This document shows, in pieces, positions 44,801 through 52,063 of a stretch of DNA of 64,000 bases. The first letter of the stretch is position 1. Every line of letters begins with the position of its first letter. Location: assembly GCF_002855515.1 (NCBI RefSeq), contig NZ_PKRP01000005.1:186001-250000 (forward strand), given 5' to 3'. This DNA comes from Rhizobium sp. TH135. GTDB lineage: Bacteria; Pseudomonadota; Alphaproteobacteria; Rhizobiales; Rhizobiaceae. The notes beneath the pieces are model-generated. The model did not search any database, was not told where the DNA came from, and saw only the letters and a list, made by a program, of their open reading frames with translations. A program made the translations under genes and the position numbers.

Positions 44801-47398
44801 GCCGTCCTTGCGGCAGCCCGTGTTGTCCTACACACCCGCAACGGCAAGATCGTCGACCAAGTGAACCGCGCGGTCTCCCTGTTCGCCACCCCACGCACCA
44901 TCGACGGTGAGGTCGAATGGGCCGGCCTGCCGCCATCCCTGCCGGCCACCATCAAGACAAGCAGGGCGATCGACGGGTCCGACCTCGATTTTTGGAATGG
45001 CTTCGGCGGATTCTCGAAGGACGGCATGGAATATGTCGTGCGCCTCAACGGCACTGCCAACACGCCTCATCCGTGGATCAACGTCATCTCGAACGAGAGC
45101 TTCGGCTTCCATGTCTCCGCCGAAGGCGCAGGCTTCACTTGGAGCCAGAACTCGCGCGACTACCAGGTCACCCCCTGGAGCAATGATCCGGTCATCAACC
45201 GCCCGGGCGAGGCCTTCTACGTCACGGATATCGGAAGTGGTCGCGCCTATGCGACGGTCGCGGCACTCAACCTCGATCCGTCTGCCACCTTCGAAACCCG
45301 CCACGGCCTGGGCTACTCGACCTTTATCAGCCGCCACGGGGATCTGGAGATCGAACTTACACAGACGGTGGACCGGGTTCGTCCGGTCAAGCTCTCGAAA
45401 ATCCGGCTGAAGAATTTCAGCGGCGGAGCCCGCAAGTTCCGCGTTTACGGTTATGCGGAATGGGTGCTGGGCAACAATCCGGCCCGCACCGCCCCCTTTG
45501 TGCTATCGGACTTTGACGAGGAAACCGGGGCGCTTCTGGCCTCCAATCCTTACGACATCAATTACTCCGGCCGCTTCGCCTTCCTGGCAGGTCCGGAGCA
45601 GCCGGAAGGCTACACCACAAGCCGCCGCGAATTCATCGGCCGCAACGGCACGATCAAGCTGCCCCAGGCGGTCGCTCGCGCCTCGACCTTGACCGGTTCG
45701 ATCGAAAGCGAGAGCGATCCTTGTGCCGCGATCGCCTTCGATATCGAACTTGCCCCGGGTCAGTCGCGTGACATGACCTTCCTGCTCGGTGAAACCGATA
45801 CTGCGGACGCGGCCGTCGATCTGGTCAAGTCGGTTCGTGCGGCGGGCTTCGAAACCGTTCTTAAGTCCAACCGTGACTTCTGGACCGGTTTCACCGGCAA
45901 GCTTTCGGTGGAGACCGGCGAAAAGGCCTTCGACAACCTCGTCAACCGCTGGCTGCCCTACCAGGCGCTCGCCTGCCGTCTCTTCGCTCGCGCCGGGTTT
46001 TACCAGGCGAGCGGAGCCTATGGATTCCGCGACCAGCTGCAGGACACTCTGGCCTTCCTGACGGTCGAGCCCAGCCTGGCCCGCAGTCAGATCCTAAAGG
46101 CAGCGGCACGGCAATTCGTCGAAGGTGATGTGCAGCATTGGTGGCTGGCGCAGACCGGCGCCGGTGTTCGCACGATGATATCGGACGACGTCGTCTGGTT
46201 GGCCTATGCGATCGACCAGTATGTAACGGCAACTGGTGACGAGACGATCCTTGCAGAGCAGATCCCGTTCCTCGACGGCCAGGAACTGAAGGAGGGGCAG
46301 CACGACAGCTTCTTCCTGCCTGGGGTCGCAGCAGAAACGGCTGATCTCTACGAACACGCCGCTCGTGCACTCGACCTCGCCATCGCCCGCACCGGCGAAC
46401 ACGGCCTGCCGCTGATCCTCGGTGGCGACTGGAACGACGGCATGAACCGTGTCGGCATTGAAGGTCGTGGCGAAAGCGTCTGGCTCGGCTGGCTGCTGGC
46501 CACCACGCTGGAGCGCTTCAAGCTTCAGGCCGACAAGCGCGGCGAGCGTGAACGCAGCACCCGCTGGAACGATCATGTCGTGAAACTCAAGGCCGCCCTG
46601 GAAACAGCGGGCTGGGACGGTGATCACTATCGTCGCGGCTATTTCGACGACGGGTCACCGCTCGGTTCGAACGAGGCCCTTCAGTGCCAGATCGACTCGA
46701 TCGCCCAGTCCTGGAGTGTTCTCTCGGGCCTAGGGGATCCGGTGCACACCGCAAAAGCTCTTGATGCCGCGGTCTCCAAGCTTGTGGATACGGAAAACGG
46801 CATCGTCCGTCTCTTCACCCCGGCATTCGAGAAGCCGCAGGTCGATCCGGGTTATATAGGCGCCTATCCGCCCGGCGTGCGAGAGAACGGCGGGCAGTAT
46901 ACCCATGCTGCGATCTGGCTGGGGCTGTCGCTGGTCAAGACCGGTCGCCTGGCCGATGCCTGGCGTGTCTTTGAAATGCTGAACCCGATCAACCACGCGA
47001 GCACTCCCGAAGAAGCCGAGCGCTACCGCGTCGAACCCTATGTGGTCGCAGCCGACATCTACGGCGGCGACGGCTATGCCGGACGCGGCGGCTGGACCTG
47101 GTACACGGGCTCTGCCGGCTGGCTCTATCGCTTTGCGGTGGAGGGCTTCCTCGGCATCCGCCGCAAGGGCGGCGACATCGTCGTCAGCCCCGCTCTCCCG
47201 GAACACTGGGAAGGCTTCAAGGCCAAGGTCCACATCGACGGCCGCAAGGTTGAGATCGCGGTGACACGCAATGCTGCCGGCTACGATGTGACGCTGGATG
47301 GCGAGGCACAGGTGATCGGCCAGGATCTGCCAGAGCCCACCTCTCCGCCGCCAGCGAAAAAGCCGACACGAAAGCCAAAGGCCAAGGCTGCAGAATGA
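38885..47398 (+). CDS. ndvB: Cyclic beta-1,2-glucan synthase NdvB/ChvB
   Basis: Giant inner-membrane enzyme of 2837 residues that makes cyclic beta-1,2-glucans from UDP-glucose, using itself as protein primer. These periplasmic glucans are needed for low-osmolarity growth, nodule invasion and Agrobacterium attachment. After an N-terminal domain, membrane helices appear near residues 398-460 and again after 800-960. The GT84 glycosyltransferase lies between, with the D-x-D-like LDADTRL (about 614-620) and QHRWARGDW near residue 763. The C-terminal half is a GH94-type phosphorylase domain that sets ring size, with GDWNDG at 2514-2519 (Asp2515 and Asp2518). A Pro/Lys-rich tail ends the protein. 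Length and order match the family. Confidence 0.97.
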   Translation: MTLHVPSRDLETKQIDHNDSIRSAYFTIEELRESAASLALNGATELPGLMDFDFFARHKENEREILRVYRATAADVEAGATITPAAEWLLDNHYIIEEAIQEVRRDFPKKFYRQLPTMKIGHREIPRTMALAWLYVAHTHSTVSQESMTALVEGYQQHQTLEIGELWALPSIVRFVLVENLRRIATRVDRSRRMRRRANEVADEIVRLNDPVAAATYLSQIEQLADDNTFATQFLYRLRNGSQNTSFAVEWLESRLEAAGRTAEEAMDAEHNRLSSGNVTMGNIVRGLREIDDKEWSVWVEEVSHVDRILGQHTDYRQLDFGSRNAYRNTIEKLARRCDQSEIEIAQTAIDVATRAAGPDGQLDVGSYLVGSRRIELEDAIGYSQPLSRIITDFIKRLNWLSIAVPVVALTIAALAVIGHFLTQAGLPTSLILILLILVSLPVSEGATGLFNTLVTFFVKPFRLTGYEFKDGIPEEARTLVVVPCMITKRDDVDELVRNLEVHYLTNPHGEIYFALLSDWKDSQTEESAADLEVLDYAKREVAHLNSRYDFAGKTRFYLMHRRRLYNEAEGCWMGWERKRGKLHELNLLLRGDRDTSYLPGANMVPENVRYVMTLDADTRLMRDAVTKLVGKMHHPINRPVHDEKTGRVMSGYGVLQPRVTPSLTTGKDASVFQRIFSMNRGLDPYVFTVSDVYQDITGEGTFTGKGLYDVDAFETAIKGRIDENSVLSHDLLEGSFARCALVTDVELVEDFPTRYEVEISRQHRWARGDWQLIPYIGDTSRGITSLGRWKMVDNLRRSLTPIAWYAASVLGWATMEPVGATIWQLVLIFSLFVAPTLSLLSGIVPRQTDIVPAAHFQTLWSEVRSINAQVALRIVFIADNACMMADAIVRSLYRMLVSRKLLLEWRTAASVQSAAQGTINSYYRNMRHAPILAVLSVGVAALPGGYGYLIGLPFAFLWVLSPLLAWYVSQSAETEDSLEVPENVSYELRKIARRTWRYYETFTTAGDNYLPPDNFQETPEPIIAHRTSPTNIGVYLLSVVSARHFGWLSFEQTIERMEQTIATVERMEKYRGHLYNWYYTDTLKTLGPRYVSAVDSGNLAGHLIAISSACREWAEAPSAHLQGNLDGIGDVGGILLEILEQLPDDRKTVRPLRRRLEERIIGFNTALAAVKREHEFASIRIINLAVLARDVQKLAANLHHEVRSEPSAEVVRWTESLVSVCEAHISDTAFDLSNIDPLRQRLSQLSERARDLAFSMDFTFLFRPERRLLSIGYRVDARELDEACYDLLASECRLTSLFAIAKGDLPTEHWYRLGRQVVPIGARAALISWSGSMFEYLMPPLVMQERQGGILNQTNNLIVIEQMNHGRRLNIPWGISEAAFNARDHEMNYQYTNFGVPTLGLKRGLGQNAVIAPYASILASQYYPEAALENLKRLRKLGALGAYGFHDAVDFTPTRLPDGKKCAVVYNYYAHHHGMSIAAIANVAFNGRLRALFHADPVIEAAELLLQEKTPREIPVMSAKYEPQTPGKGQADLLRAEIRTIEDPATKDREVNFLSNGHYSVMLTATGSGFSRWNGQSVTRWKPDTTEDRWGTFLFLRDTATNEWWSATSAPRRAEDEKTKVIFGDDKAEFFKTVGDISTSVECIVGTEHDAEGRRLTILNTGTEDRYIEVTSYTEPVLAFEDSDNAHPLFSRMFVKTEFGRRRDVIRAERNKRSPSDPDICVAHLVVDSAGQGRPTEFETDRRKFLGRGRSLGEAAAFDPGANLSGTEGFTLDPILSLRRVVRVPAGKKVQVIFWTMAAPSREEIDQAIERYRHPDAFSHELIHAWTRAQVELRHIGITSQQAAAFQHLGRYLVYPDNHLRADPETVRKGLRSQSALWPMAISGDFPIFALRINDDMDMDIAREAMSALEYLRRRGVVADLAIINERATSYAQDMQHALDQMADNLRHRLPGGRQHVFTVRDDLQDEGATLAVLAAARVVLHTRNGKIVDQVNRAVSLFATPRTIDGEVEWAGLPPSLPATIKTSRAIDGSDLDFWNGFGGFSKDGMEYVVRLNGTANTPHPWINVISNESFGFHVSAEGAGFTWSQNSRDYQVTPWSNDPVINRPGEAFYVTDIGSGRAYATVAALNLDPSATFETRHGLGYSTFISRHGDLEIELTQTVDRVRPVKLSKIRLKNFSGGARKFRVYGYAEWVLGNNPARTAPFVLSDFDEETGALLASNPYDINYSGRFAFLAGPEQPEGYTTSRREFIGRNGTIKLPQAVARASTLTGSIESESDPCAAIAFDIELAPGQSRDMTFLLGETDTADAAVDLVKSVRAAGFETVLKSNRDFWTGFTGKLSVETGEKAFDNLVNRWLPYQALACRLFARAGFYQASGAYGFRDQLQDTLAFLTVEPSLARSQILKAAARQFVEGDVQHWWLAQTGAGVRTMISDDVVWLAYAIDQYVTATGDETILAEQIPFLDGQELKEGQHDSFFLPGVAAETADLYEHAARALDLAIARTGEHGLPLILGGDWNDGMNRVGIEGRGESVWLGWLLATTLERFKLQADKRGERERSTRWNDHVVKLKAALETAGWDGDHYRRGYFDDGSPLGSNEALQCQIDSIAQSWSVLSGLGDPVHTAKALDAAVSKLVDTENGIVRLFTPAFEKPQVDPGYIGAYPPGVRENGGQYTHAAIWLGLSLVKTGRLADAWRVFEMLNPINHASTPEEAERYRVEPYVVAADIYGGDGYAGRGGWTWYTGSAGWLYRFAVEGFLGIRRKGGDIVVSPALPEHWEGFKAKVHIDGRKVEIAVTRNAAGYDVTLDGEAQVIGQDLPEPTSPPPAKKPTRKPKAKAAE

Positions 47399-47404
47399 TC
47401 GAAA

Positions 47405-47446
47405 CGAAAGAGGCCCCGCCAGCGATGGAGGGGCCTCTTTTCTTTT
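47405..47446 (+). terminator. Bidirectional terminator between ndvB and pyc
   Basis: Stem AAGAGGCCCC / GGGGCCTCTT with a loop of about 12 bases, followed by TTCTTTT on the plus strand and CTTTCGTTTC on the minus strand. Confidence 0.8.
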
Positions 47447-47464
47447 GAGCAGTTTGGGAAAGGA

Positions 47465-50400
47465 TCAGGCCGAATAGACGATCAGCAGATCCTTGGCATC
47501 GATCTGGTCACCGATCCGGACGAGCACTTCCGAAATCGTCCCGTCACGATCGGCATGCAGCGCCGTTTCCATCTTCATCGCCTCGATCGAGAGCAGCACA
47601 TCGCCGGACTTGACGGTCTGGCCGGCAGAGACGGACACCTGCGAAATCACACCGGGCATCGGTGCACCGAGCTGCGCCGTATTGCCGGTTTCCGCCTTCC
47701 GGCGGACGGCGCTTCCGGAAGCACCATGGGCGCGATCCGGCACCTTGATGCGGCGCGGCTGGCCATTCAGTTCGAAGAACACGGTGACCATGCCCTTGTC
47801 GTCGGTATGGCCAAGCGCCTGATTGACGATGACGAGGGTCTTGCCTTTTTCCAGATCGAGGAACAGCTCCTCGCCAGCGGGCAGACCATAGAAATACTGC
47901 GGCGTCGGGATAACCGAGACCGGCCCGTAGGTATCGGCGGCCAGCGCATAGTCCGTGAAGACCTTCGGATACATCAGATATGAGGCGAACTCGAAATCCG
48001 TGACCTCACGACCGAGCTTCTCCTCGATCACCTTGCGTTCGGCATCGAGATCAGCCGGCGGCAACAGCGATCCGGGCACGGCCGTATAGGGCTGGTCGCC
48101 CTTCAGCACCTTCTTCTGCAGCGCTTCCGGCCAACCACCCGGAGGCTGACCGAGATCGCCTTTCAGCATGGAGACAACCGAATCCGGGAAAGCGATGTCC
48201 TTGGCCGGATTTTCGACGTCGGCCACGGAGAGATCCTGGCTCACCATCATCAGTGCCATATCGCCAACGACCTTGGAGGACGGGGTCACCTTGACGATGT
48301 CACCGAACATCTGGTTGGCATCGGCATAGGCCTGGGCCACTTCGTGCCAGCGGGTTTCGAGACCAAGCGAACGGGCCTGCTCCTTGAGGTTGGTGAACTG
48401 ACCACCTGGCATTTCGTGAAGGTAGACTTCCGAAGCCGGACCCTTGAGATCGCTCTCGAAGGCCGCGTACTGCGTGCGGACAGCCTCCCAGTAGAAGGAC
48501 AGGCGACGGATCCAGTGCGGGTCGAGACCCGGATCGCGTTCTGAGCCTCGCAGGGCCTCGACGATCGAGCCAAGGCAGGGCTGCGAAGTGTTGCCGGAGA
48601 AGGCATCCATGGCAGCGTCCACCGCATCGACACCGGCTTCGACAGCCGCAAGCACCGTCGCAGCAGCAATGCCGGAAGTATCATGCGTGTGGAAGTGGAT
48701 CGGCAGGCTGGTGGCTTCACGCAGGGCCTTGAACAGCACCTTGGCGGCAGCCGGCTTCAGAAGGCCGGCCATGTCCTTCACGGCGATGATATGCGCGCCG
48801 GACTTTTCGAGCTCGGCGGCAAGTGCCGTGTAGTACTTCAGGTCATACTTCGGACGCGCCGAATTCAGAAGATCGCCCGTGTAGCAGATCACCGCCTCGC
48901 AGAGCTTGTTCTCCTCGATGACCGCATCCATCGACACGCGCATGTTGTCGACCCAGTTCAGGCAGTCGAAGACGCGGAAGAGATCGATCCCGCCCTTGGC
49001 CGCCTGACGAACGAAATACTTCACCACATTGTCGGGATAGTTCTTGTAGCCGACGCCGTTTGCGCCGCGCAGCAGCATCTGCAAGAGCAGGTTCGGCGCA
49101 CCTTCGCGCACCAGCTGGAGACGCTCCCACGGATCTTCCGTCAGGAAGCGCATGGAAACATCGAAGGTCGCACCACCCCAGCACTCCAGCGAGAAGAGGT
49201 TCGGCAGAGCCCGCGCATAGGTGTCGGCGATCTTTGCGATATCGTGAGTGCGAACGCGTGTGGCCAGCAGCGACTGGTGACCATCGCGCATGGTCGTGTC
49301 GGTCATCAGGATACGCTTTTCATTGCGCATCCAGTCGCCGAACTTCTTCGGACCCAGCTCGTCGAGCAGCTGCTTCGTGCCAGGCTTGATCTCGGCATCG
49401 ATATAGGGAACGACCGGCTCGGCGGCGTCGGCCGGCGGCTTCGGGCGCCCCTTCACTTCCGGGTGCCCGTTGACCGTCACGTCGGCCAGATAGGTCAAAA
49501 GCTTGGTCGCGCGGTCCTGGCGCTTCACCTGCTGGAACAGCTCCGGCGTCGTATCGATGAAGCGTGTCGTGTAGGAATTGTCGCGGAAGCTCGGATGGCC
49601 GATGATCGCTTCGAGGAAGGTCAGGTTGGTCGCCACGCCACGAATACGGAACTCGCGCAGCGCGCGGTCCATGCGGCTGATCGCTTCCTGCGGCGTGCTG
49701 CCCGACGCCGTCACCTTGACCAGCAGCGGGTCGTAATAACGAGTGATGATCGCGCCGGAATAGGCGGTACCGCCGTCGAGACGGATGCCGAAGCCGGCCG
49801 CCGAACGATAGGCGGTGATGCGGCCGTAGTCCGGGATGAAGTTCTGCTCCGGATCTTCCGTGGTGATGCGGCACTGCAGGGCATGACCGTTGAGGCGGAT
49901 ATCAGCCTGCTTCGGGACACCAGATTCGGGCGTGCCGATCGCGTGACCGTCGAGGATGTGGATCTGCGCCTTCACGATATCGATGCCAGTCACGACTTCC
50001 GTAACGGTGTGCTCGACCTGGATGCGCGGATTGACCTCGATGAAGTAGAATTTGCCGGTGTCGGCATCCATCAGATATTCGACGGTTCCGGCACCGATAT
50101 AGTTGGTCGCCTTGGCGATCCGGAGTGAATAATCGGCCAGTTCCTGGCGCTGCGCTTCGTTCAGGTAAGGTGCCGGCGCACGCTCGACCACCTTCTGGTT
50201 ACGGCGCTGGATCGAGCAGTCGCGCTCGAAGAGATGAACCACATTGCCATGCGTATCGCCGAGTACCTGGCTCTCGACGTGACGGGCGCGCTCGACGAGC
50301 TTCTCGAGGTAGACTTCGTCCTTGCCGAACGCGGCCATCGCCTCGCGCTTGCCTTCCGTGACCTCACGCAGCAGGTCCTTGGGATCGCGAATGGCGCGCA

Positions 50401-50926
50401 TGCCGCGACCGCCACCGCCCCAGGAGGCCTTGAGCATGACCGGATAGCCGATCTCTGCCGCCAACCGATGGATCTCACCTTCGTCATCCGGCAGCGGATC
50501 GGTTGCCGGCACGACCGGAACGCCAACGCTGATCGCCAGATTGCGGGCGGCAACCTTGTTGCCAAGCTGCCGCATCGTATCGCTCTTCGGACCGATGAAG
50601 ATCAGACCTGCATCGTTGCAGGCGTCCACGAATTCGGGACTTTCCGACAGAAGACCGTAGCCCGGATGAATGGCATCCGCGCCGGACAGTTTGGCGACGC
50701 GGATGATTTCCTCGATCGACAGATAGCTTTCGATCGGTCCGAGATCCCTCGACAAATGCGGGCCACGACCAACCTGATAACTTTCGTCCGCCTTGAAGCG
50801 GTGCAGCGCGAGTTTGTCTTCCTCGGCCCAGATGGCGACCGTTTTCAGACCGAGCTCGTTGGCGGCGCGAAAGACGCGGATCGCGATTTCCGAACGGTTG
50901 GCGACAAGGATCTTGGATATTGGCAA
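47465..50926 (-). CDS. pyc: Pyruvate carboxylase
   Basis: Biotin enzyme that carboxylates pyruvate to oxaloacetate, replenishing the TCA cycle. It has 1153 residues and is close to the well-studied Rhizobium etli enzyme. Domains in order are biotin carboxylase with ATP-grasp (about residues 1-460, starting PISKILVANRSEIAIRVFR), carboxyltransferase TIM barrel (about 535-830, LTDTTMRDGHQSLLATR-like segment), allosteric linker and biotin carrier. The biotinylated lysine is Lys1118 in AMKMET. The start is TTG at 50926, with GGGGAGAT seven bases upstream; an ATG at 50965 is in frame. This TTG gives exactly the N-terminus known for R. etli PYC. Confidence 0.96.
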   Translation of the reverse strand: MPISKILVANRSEIAIRVFRAANELGLKTVAIWAEEDKLALHRFKADESYQVGRGPHLSRDLGPIESYLSIEEIIRVAKLSGADAIHPGYGLLSESPEFVDACNDAGLIFIGPKSDTMRQLGNKVAARNLAISVGVPVVPATDPLPDDEGEIHRLAAEIGYPVMLKASWGGGGRGMRAIRDPKDLLREVTEGKREAMAAFGKDEVYLEKLVERARHVESQVLGDTHGNVVHLFERDCSIQRRNQKVVERAPAPYLNEAQRQELADYSLRIAKATNYIGAGTVEYLMDADTGKFYFIEVNPRIQVEHTVTEVVTGIDIVKAQIHILDGHAIGTPESGVPKQADIRLNGHALQCRITTEDPEQNFIPDYGRITAYRSAAGFGIRLDGGTAYSGAIITRYYDPLLVKVTASGSTPQEAISRMDRALREFRIRGVATNLTFLEAIIGHPSFRDNSYTTRFIDTTPELFQQVKRQDRATKLLTYLADVTVNGHPEVKGRPKPPADAAEPVVPYIDAEIKPGTKQLLDELGPKKFGDWMRNEKRILMTDTTMRDGHQSLLATRVRTHDIAKIADTYARALPNLFSLECWGGATFDVSMRFLTEDPWERLQLVREGAPNLLLQMLLRGANGVGYKNYPDNVVKYFVRQAAKGGIDLFRVFDCLNWVDNMRVSMDAVIEENKLCEAVICYTGDLLNSARPKYDLKYYTALAAELEKSGAHIIAVKDMAGLLKPAAAKVLFKALREATSLPIHFHTHDTSGIAAATVLAAVEAGVDAVDAAMDAFSGNTSQPCLGSIVEALRGSERDPGLDPHWIRRLSFYWEAVRTQYAAFESDLKGPASEVYLHEMPGGQFTNLKEQARSLGLETRWHEVAQAYADANQMFGDIVKVTPSSKVVGDMALMMVSQDLSVADVENPAKDIAFPDSVVSMLKGDLGQPPGGWPEALQKKVLKGDQPYTAVPGSLLPPADLDAERKVIEEKLGREVTDFEFASYLMYPKVFTDYALAADTYGPVSVIPTPQYFYGLPAGEELFLDLEKGKTLVIVNQALGHTDDKGMVTVFFELNGQPRRIKVPDRAHGASGSAVRRKAETGNTAQLGAPMPGVISQVSVSAGQTVKSGDVLLSIEAMKMETALHADRDGTISEVLVRIGDQIDAKDLLIVYSA

Positions 50927-51043
50927 TTCGATCTCCCCAAAACGATATGCCAGGGCATTGTGCACCTGCGAAGAAAAGTCATAGCGCGTTGTTTTAGGAA
51001 GTTCAATTTGCCTTGGACGGCCGGTGAAAGATTCAATCCTTGC

Positions 51044-51781
51044 TTATGTCACCAGACCGAGGCGAAACGACAGGGCAACCACATGCTGGCGATTTTTTGC
51101 ATTTAGTTTGTCTTGAATACCATTCATGTACCAGTCGACGGTGTGATTGGATATCTTCAGGATCTTGCTGATCTCGTTGGAGGTCAGCCCATCCGCGAGA
51201 TAGTTCAGAACTTCCATTTCACGCCGGGTCATGCGCGTATCGATCGGTTTCGCAGGCTCGATCTCACCAGCAAACTTGAATTCGAGCAGGCGCCAGTAAG
51301 CCTTCTTCGCGACTGCATCAAACAGCGTGACTTCGGTGGGAGACAGATCGATCGGGCGACCGCCAACAGTCATGTTGCCGAGAAGCCCGGTGCGTCCATG
51401 AACGGGGAAGATATATCCATCCACCAGTCCGAAACGCACGCTGTCTGCGAGCATCCGCTCCATACGCTTCCGGTGCGGATCGGCACGGAAGGCATGCAGC
51501 GCTTCCCGCCAGCGGAATCCGGCTTGGGCTTGGCCGAGATAGCGGATCGTCGGATCGATCAGCACATATTTCTTCGCGATGTAAAGCTGCGGCCACCCTT
51601 CCGGCCACACCCCGGTCAACACCAGTTCCATCGGATTCTCGTCCGGTTTTGGTTGCCGAACCACACCATAATAGTCGAACCCGTAGGACCGAACCAATTT
51701 CTCAAGCGCTGTAATGACTTCCGCCGCTGTCCGGCACTCATCAACGATGACCAAAAAATGCAGCAATTGATTGATGTTCAC
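51044..51781 (-). CDS. LuxR-family acyl-homoserine-lactone-responsive regulator, ExpR-position
   Basis: Quorum-sensing type regulator of 245 residues. Its N-terminal autoinducer domain keeps all TraR contact residues at exact spacing: Trp63, Tyr67, Asp76, Pro77 and Trp91 (TraR W57, Y61, D70, P71, W85). The C-terminal GerE helix-turn-helix has Glu188, Leu192 and Gly198 (TraR E178, L182, G188) in TRREMEVLNYLADGLTSNE. It lies between pyc and ndvA, the position of expR in Sinorhizobium meliloti, but I cannot confirm orthology by eye. No luxI-type synthase gene is in the window, so it looks like a solo receptor. It reads toward pyc, 117 bases away. Confidence 0.9.
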   Translation of the reverse strand: MNINQLLHFLVIVDECRTAAEVITALEKLVRSYGFDYYGVVRQPKPDENPMELVLTGVWPEGWPQLYIAKKYVLIDPTIRYLGQAQAGFRWREALHAFRADPHRKRMERMLADSVRFGLVDGYIFPVHGRTGLLGNMTVGGRPIDLSPTEVTLFDAVAKKAYWRLLEFKFAGEIEPAKPIDTRMTRREMEVLNYLADGLTSNEISKILKISNHTVDWYMNGIQDKLNAKNRQHVVALSFRLGLVT

Positions 51782-51853
51782 AAAGTCTCTCCAAAATGCG
51801 CAGCTAAAATACCATTAAAAAGCCACGAGCAGCGTTTTTTTCAACCACCCGGA

Positions 51854-51881
51854 GCAATATGAACATTTATCGTCAAATTGC
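51854..51881. promoter_or_regulatory. Inverted repeat in the luxR-ndvA divergent region
   Basis: GCAATATGA (51854-51862) and TCAAATTGC (51873-51881) are inverted with 8 of 9 matching bases and a 10-base spacer, so the half-sites are two helical turns apart. It lies 73 bases upstream of the luxR start and about 180 upstream of ndvA. Confidence 0.4.
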
Positions 51882-52063
51882 GTTATGGGAAGCTTAAAGC
51901 CTGCTGCCGACTCTGACCTGCGATCGCTGTGGTCGACCCGCTCCGCACGCTCGGGATCTTGCAGAGGATCCGCTGTAGCATTAGGCATCCTCCACACCGG
52001 CGGAACAACCGGGCCAGACAGTGTCTTGGCGCATACCGAGAACGAACACGAAGGTAACACAGC

